A DNA stretch of 64,000 nucleotides from Nitrosomonadales bacterium (GCA_016218415.1 JACRED010000034.1:1-64000); one strand, 5' to 3'. Counted from the first letter of the stretch, positions 21,332-29,535 are shown. Notes: generated from the letters alone by a model not told the origin. Numbers and translations are program-made.

Positions 21332-22183
21332 ATGATTTTTGACTTCATGAAAACTCTCTGGAGAACCATACATCGTCATCCTCTCCTGTTCCTGTGGCAA
21401 TGCTTTGCAGCGTTCAGCGTTCTCTGGACAATCACAGAAGTCGCCTTCCATTTTTCAGAGTGGGCTTTATTGAAGGGGAAGAAATGGGTCTCAATCATGT
21501 GCATTGCGAGCGTTGTGTATGCATTCATATCTCGCTGGCAGGTTGCAAAGATTGTTATTTCAGTCAAACAAAGCAATGTTTCAATCGAAGTTGCCTTCGG
21601 CGATATTTTCGAATGTGATGGCATAACTGCAATCCCTGTCAGTGAATACTTTGATAGTGAGTTCGGTCTCCCAGTTTCTCCAAATAGCCTTCACGGTATA
21701 TTTATTAACAAGTGCTTTGGTGGACATCCACAAGCTTTCGATGCACAGGTCTCAACTGAACTTGCTGGCGTACATACAACTCAAGTTGCAAAGGTCAAAG
21801 GCAAAACGGCGCGTTATCCAATTGGAACAACGGCAGTCCTTGGTGCGAATGGGAAGAGTTACTTTGTTTTTGCGCTTACGCATGCAGACCCGCAGACATG
21901 CAAAGCAAGTGCAGACGTGCCACTGATGTTCGAGGCTCTGTCTGGATTGTGGAAAAATGCACGAACCCATATGAATGGCAATGCATTGAACTTGCCACTT
22001 GTTGGCAGTGGCCCATCAGGCGTTGGACTTCCATCGATTGATTTGATAAACATTCTCATACTTTCGTTCATCGATGAAACGAAGCGCCAAATTATCACGC
22101 AGAGATTGCGAATCGTTTTGACATGGGATCGGCTAGATGAAGTAGATCTTCGTCAACTCAAGAAATCTTGGGAGGAAAAATAA
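21332..22183 (+). CDS. thsA: Type II Thoeris effector ThsA: membrane-anchored macro-domain protein
   Basis: 283 residues. Two hydrophobic segments at about residues 16-40 and 50-68 make a membrane anchor. From about 78 a macro-like domain follows: VAFGDIFECDGITAIPVSEYFD, SLHGIFINKCFGG, RYPIGTTAVLG, SYFVFALTHAD and the glycine loop LPLVGSGPSGVGLPS. This order resembles the ThsA-type macro domain (formerly DUF6430) of TM-macro Thoeris effectors, which sense a TIR-made ADP-ribose-derived signal and abort infection. The stop codon overlaps the start of the TIR gene (TAATG), so the pair is coupled. The gene is clearly A/T-richer than its neighbours, a sign of transfer. Family assignment comes from motifs alone, not a search. 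Confidence 0.82.
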   Translation: MIFDFMKTLWRTIHRHPLLFLWQCFAAFSVLWTITEVAFHFSEWALLKGKKWVSIMCIASVVYAFISRWQVAKIVISVKQSNVSIEVAFGDIFECDGITAIPVSEYFDSEFGLPVSPNSLHGIFINKCFGGHPQAFDAQVSTELAGVHTTQVAKVKGKTARYPIGTTAVLGANGKSYFVFALTHADPQTCKASADVPLMFEALSGLWKNARTHMNGNALNLPLVGSGPSGVGLPSIDLINILILSFIDETKRQIITQRLRIVLTWDRLDEVDLRQLKKSWEEK

Positions 22184-22740
22184 TGGCATATCGCAATGGC
22201 ACTTATGTGGCTTTTCATGCGAATGGAACTAATATTCCTGGAAAATCGGATATCGACTATTACAACCTAATGAAAGCGTGGACTGCAAAAACAGACGATG
22301 AGTTCACCATGAACAACAGTCATGACAAGGCTACGGCAGTTCGGGATTCAAGCAAAAAAGCGACATTGCAAGCCTCACTTCTTGAGAGGTTAAGGAATTC
22401 AAAAAACATGGTGTTGATCATTGGTGAAACCACACTTTTAGATGATGATTGGGTGCCGTTTGAAATTGCCAAGGCCGTGGATACTTATCAAATTCCAATA
22501 ATCGCTGCATATACTGGCATCGAAAAACCGATTCGTAATCCATCAGCACTCAGTGCATTCTGGCCAAGTGCTCTTGCAACTCGAATAGTTAATGGAACCG
22601 CCAATGTTATTCATATACCTTTTAAAAAGGCGGCGTTAATGGATGCAATTTCTCAGTTCTCACACAATGTGCTCCCAGCAGGAGGCGGCTTGGGAATTTA
22701 TAACGATGAAGCGTACAGGGCCTTTGGCATACAAGATTGA
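22183..22740 (+). CDS. thsB: Type II Thoeris TIR-like protein ThsB
   Basis: 185 residues, soluble, with a TIR-like fold of the ThsB (DUF1863) type. It starts with a strand and Phe-His (GTYVAFHANG), has a central strand MVLIIGETTLLDDDW and the conserved WVPFEIAKAVD, where Glu94 aligns with the NADase glutamate of TIR enzymes, followed by IPIIAAYTGI. In type II Thoeris this enzyme detects phage and makes histidine-ADP-ribose from NAD for the macro effector. GGAGG lies seven bases before the ATG, so I use this start rather than the one 15 bases upstream inside thsA. A/T-rich like its partner. Confidence 0.82.
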   Translation: MAYRNGTYVAFHANGTNIPGKSDIDYYNLMKAWTAKTDDEFTMNNSHDKATAVRDSSKKATLQASLLERLRNSKNMVLIIGETTLLDDDWVPFEIAKAVDTYQIPIIAAYTGIEKPIRNPSALSAFWPSALATRIVNGTANVIHIPFKKAALMDAISQFSHNVLPAGGGLGIYNDEAYRAFGIQD

Positions 22741-22782
22741 TAAATAATAATCGGGGACAGTCGAATTGTTTAGCCCGCGTAG

Positions 22783-22845
22783 CTCCGATTAGCGCAGCGT
22801 AATCGGAGGTATGACATTCGTGCGATTACGCTGCGCTAATCGCAC
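22783..22845. repeat. Two inverted palindromic repeat units downstream of Thoeris
   Basis: Unit 1 (22783-22808) is a hairpin CTCCGATTA / TAATCGGAG around GCGCAGCG. Unit 2 (22820-22845) is GTGCGATTA / TAATCGCAC around CGCTGCGC, the same core inverted. These are two members of one interspersed family. They lie at the downstream edge of the A/T-rich Thoeris cassette. Confidence 0.8.
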
Positions 22846-22957
22846 CTACGCAATTGGGAGGCTATCCTGGGTCACAGTAACCAAAGGTGCCGGAGTTGAA
22901 TTGTTTCGGTGTGAGGCCCCCATTCACATTGGGAGTTGAATCGAAAGGAGGCAGACC

Positions 22958-23404
22958 ATGTCCACAGGCACTATCCGTCTTCATCGCGTACTCCGTGCAA
23001 AACCGGAGCGCATCTACAGGGCATTCCTGAACGCGGAGGCGATGGCAAAGTGGCTGCCGCCCTACGGTTTCACCTGCACTGTCCACCACATGGATGCCAG
23101 GGTCGGCGGCACCTTCAGGATGTCGTTCACAAACTTTACGACAGGTAATGGTCACTCGTTCGGCGGCGAGTATATTGAGCTCGTGCCCTCGCAAAGAATC
23201 TGCTATTCGGACAAGTTCGACGACCCGAGCCTGCCCGGGGTAATGAAGACGACGGTGACCCTGACGCAGGTGTCGTGCGGAACGGAAGTCGCTATCGTGC
23301 AGGAAGGAGTGCCCGAGGTGATCCCGCTGGAGATGTGCTATCTCGGCTGGCAGGAGTCGCTTGAGCAACTCGCGAAACTCGTCGAGCCGGTGATTCCGGA
23401 TTGA
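22958..23404 (+). CDS. SRPBCC / AHSA1-like protein
   Basis: 148 residues with the SRPBCC (START-like) fold pattern of the Aha1-C family: N-terminal strand, PERIYRAFLNAEAMAKWLPPYGF helix-turn motif, VGGTFRMSFTN, FGGEYIELVPSQRICYSDKF, then a C-terminal helix GWQESLEQLAKLVEP. These proteins bind hydrophobic ligands in a deep cavity; the ligand is not predictable. AAAGGAGG lies eight bases before the ATG. It stands alone between the repeat pair and the cyclic-nucleotide-binding gene. Confidence 0.9.
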   Translation: MSTGTIRLHRVLRAKPERIYRAFLNAEAMAKWLPPYGFTCTVHHMDARVGGTFRMSFTNFTTGNGHSFGGEYIELVPSQRICYSDKFDDPSLPGVMKTTVTLTQVSCGTEVAIVQEGVPEVIPLEMCYLGWQESLEQLAKLVEPVIPD

Positions 23405-23502
23405 AGGGACTCATGGGTTGCGCATCGCATCAGTTTCACTGATGGATATGAATTGACGTACCATCTGTTACACCGATCAACATGGATAGGAGGAGTTTAG
23501 CA

Positions 23503-23988
23503 ATGAGCGAAATCGCAGATTACAAACTGGTTCGCAATTCAACGGTGGGGACCGAGCTCACCGAAGACAAAGCCAGGCTCCTGGCCGCGAAGATGGGCGT
23601 GCGTCATCTGCAGGATGGCGAACTTCTGATGAAGGAAGGCGAGGCCGACCAGACCCTGTTCGTCCTTGCGAAAGGCCAACTCGCCGTCACCAGCCGGGAT
23701 GCCGAGGGTGTGGAACAAACGGTCTACACGATGAAGGAGGGCGAGTGCGCCGGCACCCGCGCGTTCGTCGAACAGTCGCCGCGCAAGGCGACGCTGCGTG
23801 CGGTGGGCGCCTGCACGGTCTACACGCTGACCCCGGCCGACTTCGAGTCATTGCTGGACGCTCAGCCGCGCGTGGCATTCAAGGTGATGCGCGCGCTGTT
23901 CCGCGTGACCCATGCCAACCTGGCGCGGATGAACCAGGAGAGCCGCGAGCTGACCAATTACATCTCCAAGTCGCAGGGGCGGTATTGA
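23503..23988 (+). CDS. Stand-alone cyclic nucleotide-binding-domain protein
   Basis: 161 residues with one cNMP-binding beta-barrel (about 35-140): LQDGELLMKEGEADQTLFVLAKGQLAV, MKEGECAGTRAFVEQSPRKATLRAVG and a final helix. No HTH or other output domain follows. The phosphate-binding cassette (GECAGTRAF...RKATLRA) keeps the Arg but lacks the full GE(L/I)AL consensus, so ligand binding is uncertain. I start it at MSEIADYK because AGGAGG precedes that ATG. It is seven bases before the thioredoxin-like frame and probably co-transcribed. Confidence 0.87.
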   Translation: MSEIADYKLVRNSTVGTELTEDKARLLAAKMGVRHLQDGELLMKEGEADQTLFVLAKGQLAVTSRDAEGVEQTVYTMKEGECAGTRAFVEQSPRKATLRAVGACTVYTLTPADFESLLDAQPRVAFKVMRALFRVTHANLARMNQESRELTNYISKSQGRY

Positions 23989-24013
23989 GTCGCCGGTGAA
24001 TCAGGTATCGGGG

Positions 24014-24424
24014 ATGTTTGTGAAGTTGAATATCAGGGCATTATCCCTCTCTGCAATCGCATTCTTTCTGCTGGCGGCGCTGCTCTATCCGCTGCTTTCC
24101 CAAACAATGGCGGAGCCGTTCTCGCAAGCGAGACTGGATGAATTGAACCGTTCCGGCCAGCCGGTGCTGGTCGCGATCCACGCGGACTGGTGTTCGACCT
24201 GCAAGACGCAGGAGCGGGTGTTGCAGGAACTGTTGCCGCAACCGGAATTCAAGCGCATCAAGCTGTTGCGCATGGACTTCGATCAACAGCGGGAGTCGGT
24301 GCATGCCTTCGGCGTGCAGTACCAGAGCACGCTGATCGCATTCAAGAACGGGCGCGAGGTGGGCCGCTCGACGGCGGAACAGAGCCAGGAAAAGATCGCG
24401 GAACTGTTGCGCCTGAGCCTGTGA
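24014..24424 (+). CDS. Membrane-anchored thioredoxin-like protein
   Basis: 136 residues. An N-terminal hydrophobic segment (about residues 10-30) serves as anchor or signal, then a thioredoxin fold with the CxxC active site HADWCSTCKTQ (Cys60, Cys63). The cis-Pro region is altered to QYQSTLIAFKNG, where a Ser-Thr replaces the usual Thr-Pro. It probably faces the periplasm and acts as a disulfide reductase or oxidase. An alternative GTG start at 23996 adds six residues; neither start has a strong ribosome binding site. A terminator follows. Confidence 0.85.
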   Translation: MFVKLNIRALSLSAIAFFLLAALLYPLLSQTMAEPFSQARLDELNRSGQPVLVAIHADWCSTCKTQERVLQELLPQPEFKRIKLLRMDFDQQRESVHAFGVQYQSTLIAFKNGREVGRSTAEQSQEKIAELLRLSL

Positions 24425-24455
24425 GGTCGCGCTCCACAGACACCAAATCAACAGG

Positions 24456-24482
24456 AAAGCCGGATCGCTCCGGCTTTTTGTT
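24456..24482 (+). terminator. Rho-independent terminator
   Basis: AAAGCCGGA / TCCGGCTTT, a 9-bp stem around TCGC, followed by TTGTTG after the last Ts. It ends the CNBD-thioredoxin transcript and could act on the converging hemF as well. Confidence 0.85.
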
Positions 24483-24532
24483 GTGGATATGGCGATTGAA
24501 TCGGGCGCAGTCCTCGCCCTATCGGTTATCCG

Positions 24533-25579
24533 TCAGGCTGGTTTGAGGTGATTGTTCACGGTAGGCGGTACGGTGTTGCCGCTGGCCTGCATGTCGATCG
24601 CTTCAGGGTGCGCCTGGTAGTGTTTCCTCAGGCAATTGGCCAGCGCCTGCTTGTTGCCGTCTTCCACCGTGCAGACATATTCGTCCGCCAGGCAGGCGAT
24701 CATGCCCTTCAGCAACTGGTCCTGCGGCTTGGGCATCTTCGGGATCCATGAGGCCAGCAGCGCGCGATTCACGTGCGAGGGCAGCGAAGCCATGATGCCG
24801 ATGTCGTTCTGGTCGTGCACCAGCAGGCCGGAAGTGGTGCCGCGATCCAGCGTCAGCACCTGGAAGAAGTACAGCGTGTGGTAGTCGAGCTGCTTCTTGA
24901 AATCCGCCTCTGTCGGCGAGGTGCGCTTCTCGAGCGCCGCAGACAGGATGTCGCAGTAGGTGTCGATGGCCGCTTCGCCCACCGTGCGTGCCAGCTTGAT
25001 GTCGGTGTCGAAATTCCCGCTGAAATAATTCTCCAGGTAGAAGTGCGTCACGCCGCGATGGCGGCCCAGCACGGGGATGTTGAAGTAACGGTCGCCCTGC
25101 GCTGCGGCCTCGGCGTATTGTTCCGGTGCGGATTGTTTCAGCTTGTCGGCGAACTGCGCCTTGTCATCCGCATTTTCAACCGAGGGGTTGAGGTCGGCCA
25201 TGACGCGCCAGTAGCCGCTGCCATTCTTCATCTCCGTCCAGCTGATGTGGATGTGCACCGAGGGCGCCAGCGGGTTCTTGGGATGGATGATGGTCGAGAT
25301 CGCGGAAGCGGAGGCCAGTTGTTTCGTTGCGTCCTCGTCATACTGGACCTGCGAGGTGTTGACCGAGGCGCGGTTGAATATCGTCGCGTCGGTTGCCATG
25401 AAGCGCACGCCGCCGCCATGCTTGCCTTCATCGCGGAACCATTCGGTGGGCTCGTAAGGCTTGCCGTTGCCGAACTTCTTGCTGATCGCGTTCAGCTTGT
25501 TGACGAAGCGCTGCTGCAAGTCGCACACCAGTGCGTAAGCCTGTGTCGCGCGGGGAGATTTTGCCGGGATTCTTTTCAT
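24533..25579 (-). CDS. hemF: Oxygen-dependent coproporphyrinogen III oxidase, divergent HemF
   Basis: 348 residues, longer than E. coli HemF (299). It converts coproporphyrinogen III to protoporphyrinogen IX in heme synthesis. Family landmarks are GGGVRFMATDATIFNRASVNTS, the IHPKNPLAPSVHIHISW segment (compare VHPHNPYVPTSHANVRF), RHRGVTHFYLENY (where typical HemF has RGIGGLFFDD) and LDRGTTSGLLVHDQNDIGIMAS (compare [21 protein letters not shown]). The aspartates of the usual active-site strand are thus changed, so this is a divergent subfamily. Fold assignment is good; activity is likely but not certain. It converges on the thioredoxin-like gene. Confidence 0.78.
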   Translation of the reverse strand: MKRIPAKSPRATQAYALVCDLQQRFVNKLNAISKKFGNGKPYEPTEWFRDEGKHGGGVRFMATDATIFNRASVNTSQVQYDEDATKQLASASAISTIIHPKNPLAPSVHIHISWTEMKNGSGYWRVMADLNPSVENADDKAQFADKLKQSAPEQYAEAAAQGDRYFNIPVLGRHRGVTHFYLENYFSGNFDTDIKLARTVGEAAIDTYCDILSAALEKRTSPTEADFKKQLDYHTLYFFQVLTLDRGTTSGLLVHDQNDIGIMASLPSHVNRALLASWIPKMPKPQDQLLKGMIACLADEYVCTVEDGNKQALANCLRKHYQAHPEAIDMQASGNTVPPTVNNHLKPA

Positions 25580-25709
25580 GATGGGCTAATACCTTATTTA
25601 ATTAATATGGCTCTCGAATTTCAATTTCATTCCTGCCGAAAATGTAGCACATTTTCCGAAAGGAATTTTGATCGAAAGCAAAAGGATGCGGTGTGTCCGG
25701 ATCGGGGTG
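25580..25709. other. Intergenic region upstream of hemF
   Basis: 130 bp, distinctly A/T-rich on the hemF side (TTATTTAATTAATATGG), consistent with a promoter region for hemF. No gene or confident operator seen. Confidence 0.5.
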
Positions 25710-26402
25710 TCAAATGGCCGGGCCGGGTCTGATCGAGTCCGACCCGGCCACAAGACGGCGTATCATGTGGACGAGATAGAGCGAGAGCACGGCAGCGAAG
25801 AAACACCAGACGGAGACGAAGGCTTTATTGTAGGCAGCCGACGCCAGCACCACAGACAGGGTGACCAGCACCCCGAAGATCCGGATACGCCTGTGGCTGG
25901 AGAACAGCAGCGGCACCAGGATGATCAGGCCATAGAGCATATAGGGCTTGACCGGTATGTGGATGGTGCTGCGATAGGGGACGATGAAATCGTAGAGGAT
26001 GGAGTGTTCCCTGACCGCAACCGACATCCAGTCGGGATGGAGGAGCATCACGGCATAGACCAGCGCGCCCGCGAAAGCCCCGAAAGCGGCGCAGCCGCCA
26101 AAGATCCGCTTGCGCAGCTTGTCCGATTCGACAAGGTAGCTGCTGAGCGGGAGCCACCACAACCACAGAAAATGCGAGAAGAAGTGGAACCCCAGCGCGC
26201 AGGGCACCACTGCGCCGGCATTTCCCGCATCGAGTTCCTGCCATACCCTGCCCTCGAATGCCTGCTGGATTCCGAAGAAGACAGGTATCAGCGCCCACAT
26301 CCGGTAGGGCTGATGCAGCCTCCCGGCTTGCCGGACAGCATACACGCCCGTGCTCACCAGCACGGCAGCGGCACTATAGCTGACAGTTGCGGAAATGCAC
26401 AT
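25710..26402 (-). CDS. DUF6629-like integral membrane protein
   Basis: 230 residues with about seven hydrophobic helices. The N-terminus MCISATVSYSAAAVLVSTGV and the motif FFGIQQAFEGRVWQ are characteristic of small membrane proteins annotated as DUF6629. No transporter or enzyme motif is visible. It is divergent from a cNMP-binding protein gene; a 15-bp palindrome lies just upstream of its start. Function unknown. Confidence 0.82.
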   Translation of the reverse strand: MCISATVSYSAAAVLVSTGVYAVRQAGRLHQPYRMWALIPVFFGIQQAFEGRVWQELDAGNAGAVVPCALGFHFFSHFLWLWWLPLSSYLVESDKLRKRIFGGCAAFGAFAGALVYAVMLLHPDWMSVAVREHSILYDFIVPYRSTIHIPVKPYMLYGLIILVPLLFSSHRRIRIFGVLVTLSVVLASAAYNKAFVSVWCFFAAVLSLYLVHMIRRLVAGSDSIRPGPAI

Positions 26403-26407
26403 TGATG

Positions 26408-26422
26408 ATAAGTGTCACTTAT
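26408..26422. promoter_or_regulatory. 15-bp palindrome overlapping a TATAAT box (possible operator)
   Basis: ATAAGTG-T-CACTTAT is a perfect palindrome. TATAAT (26420-26425) overlaps its right end and could serve as the -10 of the rightward cNMP-binding gene, although no good -35 is seen at 17 bp. It also lies 6-20 bases before the leftward membrane-protein start, so a bound protein could affect both. Confidence 0.45.
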
Positions 26423-26536
26423 AATCGGCAGGCGGGGAGATAATACAAGCAAAGGGGCAGGCTCGGCACGGTATGTTTTTAGAGGCGGGCCGGGAAATCA
26501 GATCAATTCACCGTTCACAGGCGCAGGGAAAGTCAT

Positions 26537-26893
26537 ATGAATCTCGTAGAGCTGTTTCGTCACCAGGTCGATTTGCAGTCTATTCCTGCGGGACAGGTTT
26601 TGTTCGGGGAAGGCGACCAGGGCAATTTCATGTATGTCCTGATGTCCGGGACCGCCGAGATCATCGTTCACAACCGGGTGCTGGAAACCGCGGAAGCGGG
26701 CGCTATTGTCGGCGAGATGGCGATCATCGAAAATCGCCCCCGTTCGGCAACGGTCGTGGCAAAAACCGATTGCCGGTTTTTGCCGATCGAGCGCGAGCGG
26801 TTCAATTTCCTGATCCAGCAGAAGCCCGAGTTTGCGCTGCATATTATGCAGGTGTTGGCCGCCCGCCTGCGCAAGACCGATGCGATCCTGTGA
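26537..26893 (+). CDS. Stand-alone cyclic nucleotide-binding-domain protein
   Basis: 118 residues, essentially one cNMP-binding domain: VDLQSIPAGQVLFGEGDQGNF, VLMSGTAEIIVHNRVLET, AGAIVGEMAIIENRPRSATVVAKTDCRFLPIERERF and a closing helix. The phosphate-binding cassette GEMAIIENRPRSATV is close to consensus, with both Glu and Arg, so nucleotide binding is credible. No DNA-binding domain is present, so it may act as a partner or sensor subunit. A GGGAAAG site lies six bases before the ATG. Confidence 0.9.
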   Translation: MNLVELFRHQVDLQSIPAGQVLFGEGDQGNFMYVLMSGTAEIIVHNRVLETAEAGAIVGEMAIIENRPRSATVVAKTDCRFLPIERERFNFLIQQKPEFALHIMQVLAARLRKTDAIL

Positions 26894-26979
26894 TTGGAAC
26901 CCGGGAGCAGGCTCGGGGTAACGGTGCCGGGTCGAATGGCGATCGGCAATGACTTGCCCGGCGTACCGTGCCGGACCGG

Positions 26980-27501
26980 TCAAATGGATTTCAGTGCCGC
27001 CAGCGCCGCGTCGTAATTCGGTTCGTTCTTGATGTCGCCGACCAGCTCGGTGTAGCGCACGACGTTGTTGCCGTCCAGTACGACGACGGCGCGCGCGGTC
27101 AGTCCGGCCAACGGGCCGTCCGCGATCTTGACGCCGTAGTCGCGCATGAATTCGCGGCCGCGCATCACGGAAAGATTGTCCACGTTGTCCAGCCCTTCGC
27201 TGCTGCAGAAGCGCGCCATCGCGAACGGCAGGTCGGCAGAGATGTTGATCACGACGGTGTTGTCCAGGCCGGAGGCCTCCCTGTTGAAGCGGCGCGCGGA
27301 AGCCTGGCAGGTCGCGGTGTCGAGGCTGGGCACGATGTTCAGCACCTTGCGCTTGCCGGCGTAACTGGCCAGCGTGATGTCCTGAAGATCCTTGTTCACC
27401 AGCGAGAAGGAAGGGGCAGGTTTGCCCACCTGGGGAAAGTCACCGTACAGTTTTACGGGTGTGCCGCCCAGAGTGGTGGTCGGGTTGGTGATTTTGCTCA
27501 T
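26980..27501 (-). CDS. tpx: Thiol peroxidase Tpx (2-Cys peroxiredoxin)
   Basis: Reduces H2O2 and organic hydroperoxides with electrons from thioredoxin. 173 residues. Peroxidatic Cys65 in VPSLDTATC and resolving Cys99 in ARFC are both present, with the family motifs [31 protein letters not shown] and ARAVVVLD. The N-terminus has about six residues more than E. coli Tpx. AAGGAGAACAGC precedes the ATG, a strong ribosome binding site. It is divergent from the methyltransferase gene. Confidence 0.97.
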   Translation of the reverse strand: MSKITNPTTTLGGTPVKLYGDFPQVGKPAPSFSLVNKDLQDITLASYAGKRKVLNIVPSLDTATCQASARRFNREASGLDNTVVINISADLPFAMARFCSSEGLDNVDNLSVMRGREFMRDYGVKIADGPLAGLTARAVVVLDGNNVVRYTELVGDIKNEPNYDAALAALKSI

Positions 27502-27732
27502 GCTGTTCTCCTTGGGTTAAGCGGGTGAGTTGGAGCCGCAGAGTCAGGCCCCGTTGTTGCCGACCGCGAATGATACTCTTTCCGCTGGCGCCCAGCCGTG
27601 CGAGTGATAGGGTTTCTTGCATCTTTGAAGCAAAGGGGGGAGCATGGCAGCGGTTTTTATCGGGCTATCACCGCGTCAGGACATCTTGCGGCGCGGCTCG
27701 ACCTTTTCATTTGTTCTTCGAGGGAGGAAATC
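27502..27732. other. Divergent intergenic region
   Basis: 231 bp between tpx (leftward) and the methyltransferase gene (rightward). No recognisable operator, RNA or repeat seen. Confidence 0.5.
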
Positions 27733-28539
27733 ATGAATATGGATCCGATCGAGCAATTCAAATCCAAACAACGCGAGACCTGGACGATGGGAAATTTCGG
27801 CGACATGGCCGTGTTCACCACGCCCGTGGCCGGGCATCTGGTGCGCTATGCCGGGGTGACGGGCGGCCAGGCAGTGCTGGATGTGGGGACAGGGACCGGC
27901 GTAGTGGCGATCACGGCGCGCCGTATCGGCGCCAGAGTGACCGGCCTCGACCTGACGCCGGCCCTGCTCGCGCAGGCGAGGGCGAGCGCCACGCTGGCCG
28001 ATCATGACGATATAGACTGGCATGAAGGGGATGCCGAGGCGCTGCCTTTTCCGGATGCATCTTTCGATGTCGTGTTGAGCCAGTTCGGGCACATGTTCGC
28101 GCCGCGCCCCGAGGTGGCGGTGAGCGAGATGCTGCGTGTGCTGAAACCGGGCGGCACCATCGCCTTCGCCACTTGGCCCGGCGAGCAGCTGATCGGCCGA
28201 CAGTTCAGCCTGATCGCGAAATATATCCCGCCTCCGCCTGGCGTCGCCTCGCCGGTGCAGTGGGGCGATGTCGGTGTCGTGAGGCAACGGCTGGGCGACA
28301 GCGTGACACGCCTGCACCAGGAACGCGGCATCATGGGTATCCCGGCGCTGACCCCCAGGCATCTGCGCCTGTTCCAGGAAGCCAAGGCGGGTCCTTTCGT
28401 CCGCACTGTGCAAGCACTACAGTCAGATCCAGCAAGGCTGGAAGCATGGCGCAACGAGATGGATGAGATTCTGGGCGAGTACCTGCACGACAATGTCGTC
28501 CGCCATGAATACCTGCTGACGCGGGCGATCAAGGTCTGA
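27733..28539 (+). CDS. Class I SAM-dependent methyltransferase
   Basis: 268 residues of the UbiE/type 11 kind. The SAM-binding loop is VLDVGTGTGVVAITARRIG, the acidic strand is TGLDLTPALLAQA, and motif II/III is DWHEGDAEALPFPDASFDVV ahead of VLKPGGTIAFATWPGEQ. The substrate is unknown; the C-terminal half is not diagnostic. GGAGGAAATC precedes the chosen ATG; the frame is open 135 bases further upstream but without a good site. The aldo/keto reductase gene follows 52 bp later on the same strand. Confidence 0.92.
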   Translation: MNMDPIEQFKSKQRETWTMGNFGDMAVFTTPVAGHLVRYAGVTGGQAVLDVGTGTGVVAITARRIGARVTGLDLTPALLAQARASATLADHDDIDWHEGDAEALPFPDASFDVVLSQFGHMFAPRPEVAVSEMLRVLKPGGTIAFATWPGEQLIGRQFSLIAKYIPPPPGVASPVQWGDVGVVRQRLGDSVTRLHQERGIMGIPALTPRHLRLFQEAKAGPFVRTVQALQSDPARLEAWRNEMDEILGEYLHDNVVRHEYLLTRAIKV

Positions 28540-28591
28540 AGGCGGCGTCTGGAGGAAGGACAGCTGACCGGTAACGGTTTGCAAACACGAA

Positions 28592-29470
28592 ATGGTCTTG
28601 CAGCGTCCTTACGGCAATTCCGGACTGATGGTTTCCCCACTCGGTCTGGGTGCGATGCAGATCGGCGATCCCGGCCTTGATGAAGCGCAAGCCGCAACAC
28701 TGCTGAATGCCGCGCTGGATGCGGGCATCACGCTGATCGACACGGCGCGCAGCTATGGCCTCTCTGAAGCACGCATCGGGCGCCACCTTGCCGCGCGGCG
28801 CGACGGCATCGTGCTTTCCACCAAACTCGGATACGGCGTCGAGGGTTATGAAGACTGGACCGGGTCGTGCATCACGGCAGGGATCGAGCGGGCACTGCGC
28901 CTGCTGCGCACCGACCGGATCGATATCGCCCACCTGCATTCCTGCCCGTGTGAAACGCTGGAACGTGGCGAGGTCATCGCTGCGCTGGAGCAGGCGAAGC
29001 GCGATGGCAAGGTGCGTGCGATCGCCTACTCGGGGGATAACGACGATCTCGTTTGCGCGGTGGCCACCGGACGTTTCGACGGTTTCATGGCTTCGCTGAA
29101 TATCTGCGACCAGCGCGTGATCGACGCTGTGCTGTCCGGTATCGCAACCAGAGGATTCATCGCCAAACGTCCCGCTGCGAACCATCCGTGGCGTTTCAGC
29201 GAGAGGCCTGCGGGCGACTATTGCGAGGAATACTGGCTGCGCTGGCGCGCGATGGCGCTCTCCAGCCGCGGGCACGAATGGGGCGAGGTTGCGCTGCGCT
29301 TTGCGCTTACACCGCCACAGGTGTCGAGCGCGATCACCGGTACCGCGAACATTGCGCATCTGCGACAGGACGTCGCGTGGGCGATGGCGGGTGGTCTGGA
29401 CGAGGACTGGTTCGGTGAATTGCGCACTGCATTCCGGCAGCATGACCGCGACTGGGCCGGACAGGTCTAG
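28592..29470 (+). CDS. Aldo/keto reductase
   Basis: 292 residues with a TIM-barrel AKR pattern. The catalytic tetrad is in place: Asp50 and Tyr55 (LIDTARSYG), Lys78 (LSTKLGYG) and His116 (DIAHLHS). The C-terminal NADPH-binding segment is FALTPPQVSSAITGTANIAHLRQ. It reduces aldehydes or ketones with NADPH; the substrate is not evident. The ribosome binding site before the ATG is weak. Confidence 0.92.
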   Translation: MVLQRPYGNSGLMVSPLGLGAMQIGDPGLDEAQAATLLNAALDAGITLIDTARSYGLSEARIGRHLAARRDGIVLSTKLGYGVEGYEDWTGSCITAGIERALRLLRTDRIDIAHLHSCPCETLERGEVIAALEQAKRDGKVRAIAYSGDNDDLVCAVATGRFDGFMASLNICDQRVIDAVLSGIATRGFIAKRPAANHPWRFSERPAGDYCEEYWLRWRAMALSSRGHEWGEVALRFALTPPQVSSAITGTANIAHLRQDVAWAMAGGLDEDWFGELRTAFRQHDRDWAGQV

Positions 29471-29535
29471 GCGGCCATCAAAAGGCGCCAAAGCTAAAAG
29501 CACACGAGTCGAATTATCATCAGGCGGGGAGTGGG

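Noticed and set aside
21332..22740. CBASS or another cyclic-nucleotide defence system
   Set aside because: No CD-NTase-like gene is present; the TIR-like and macro-domain pair fits Thoeris better.
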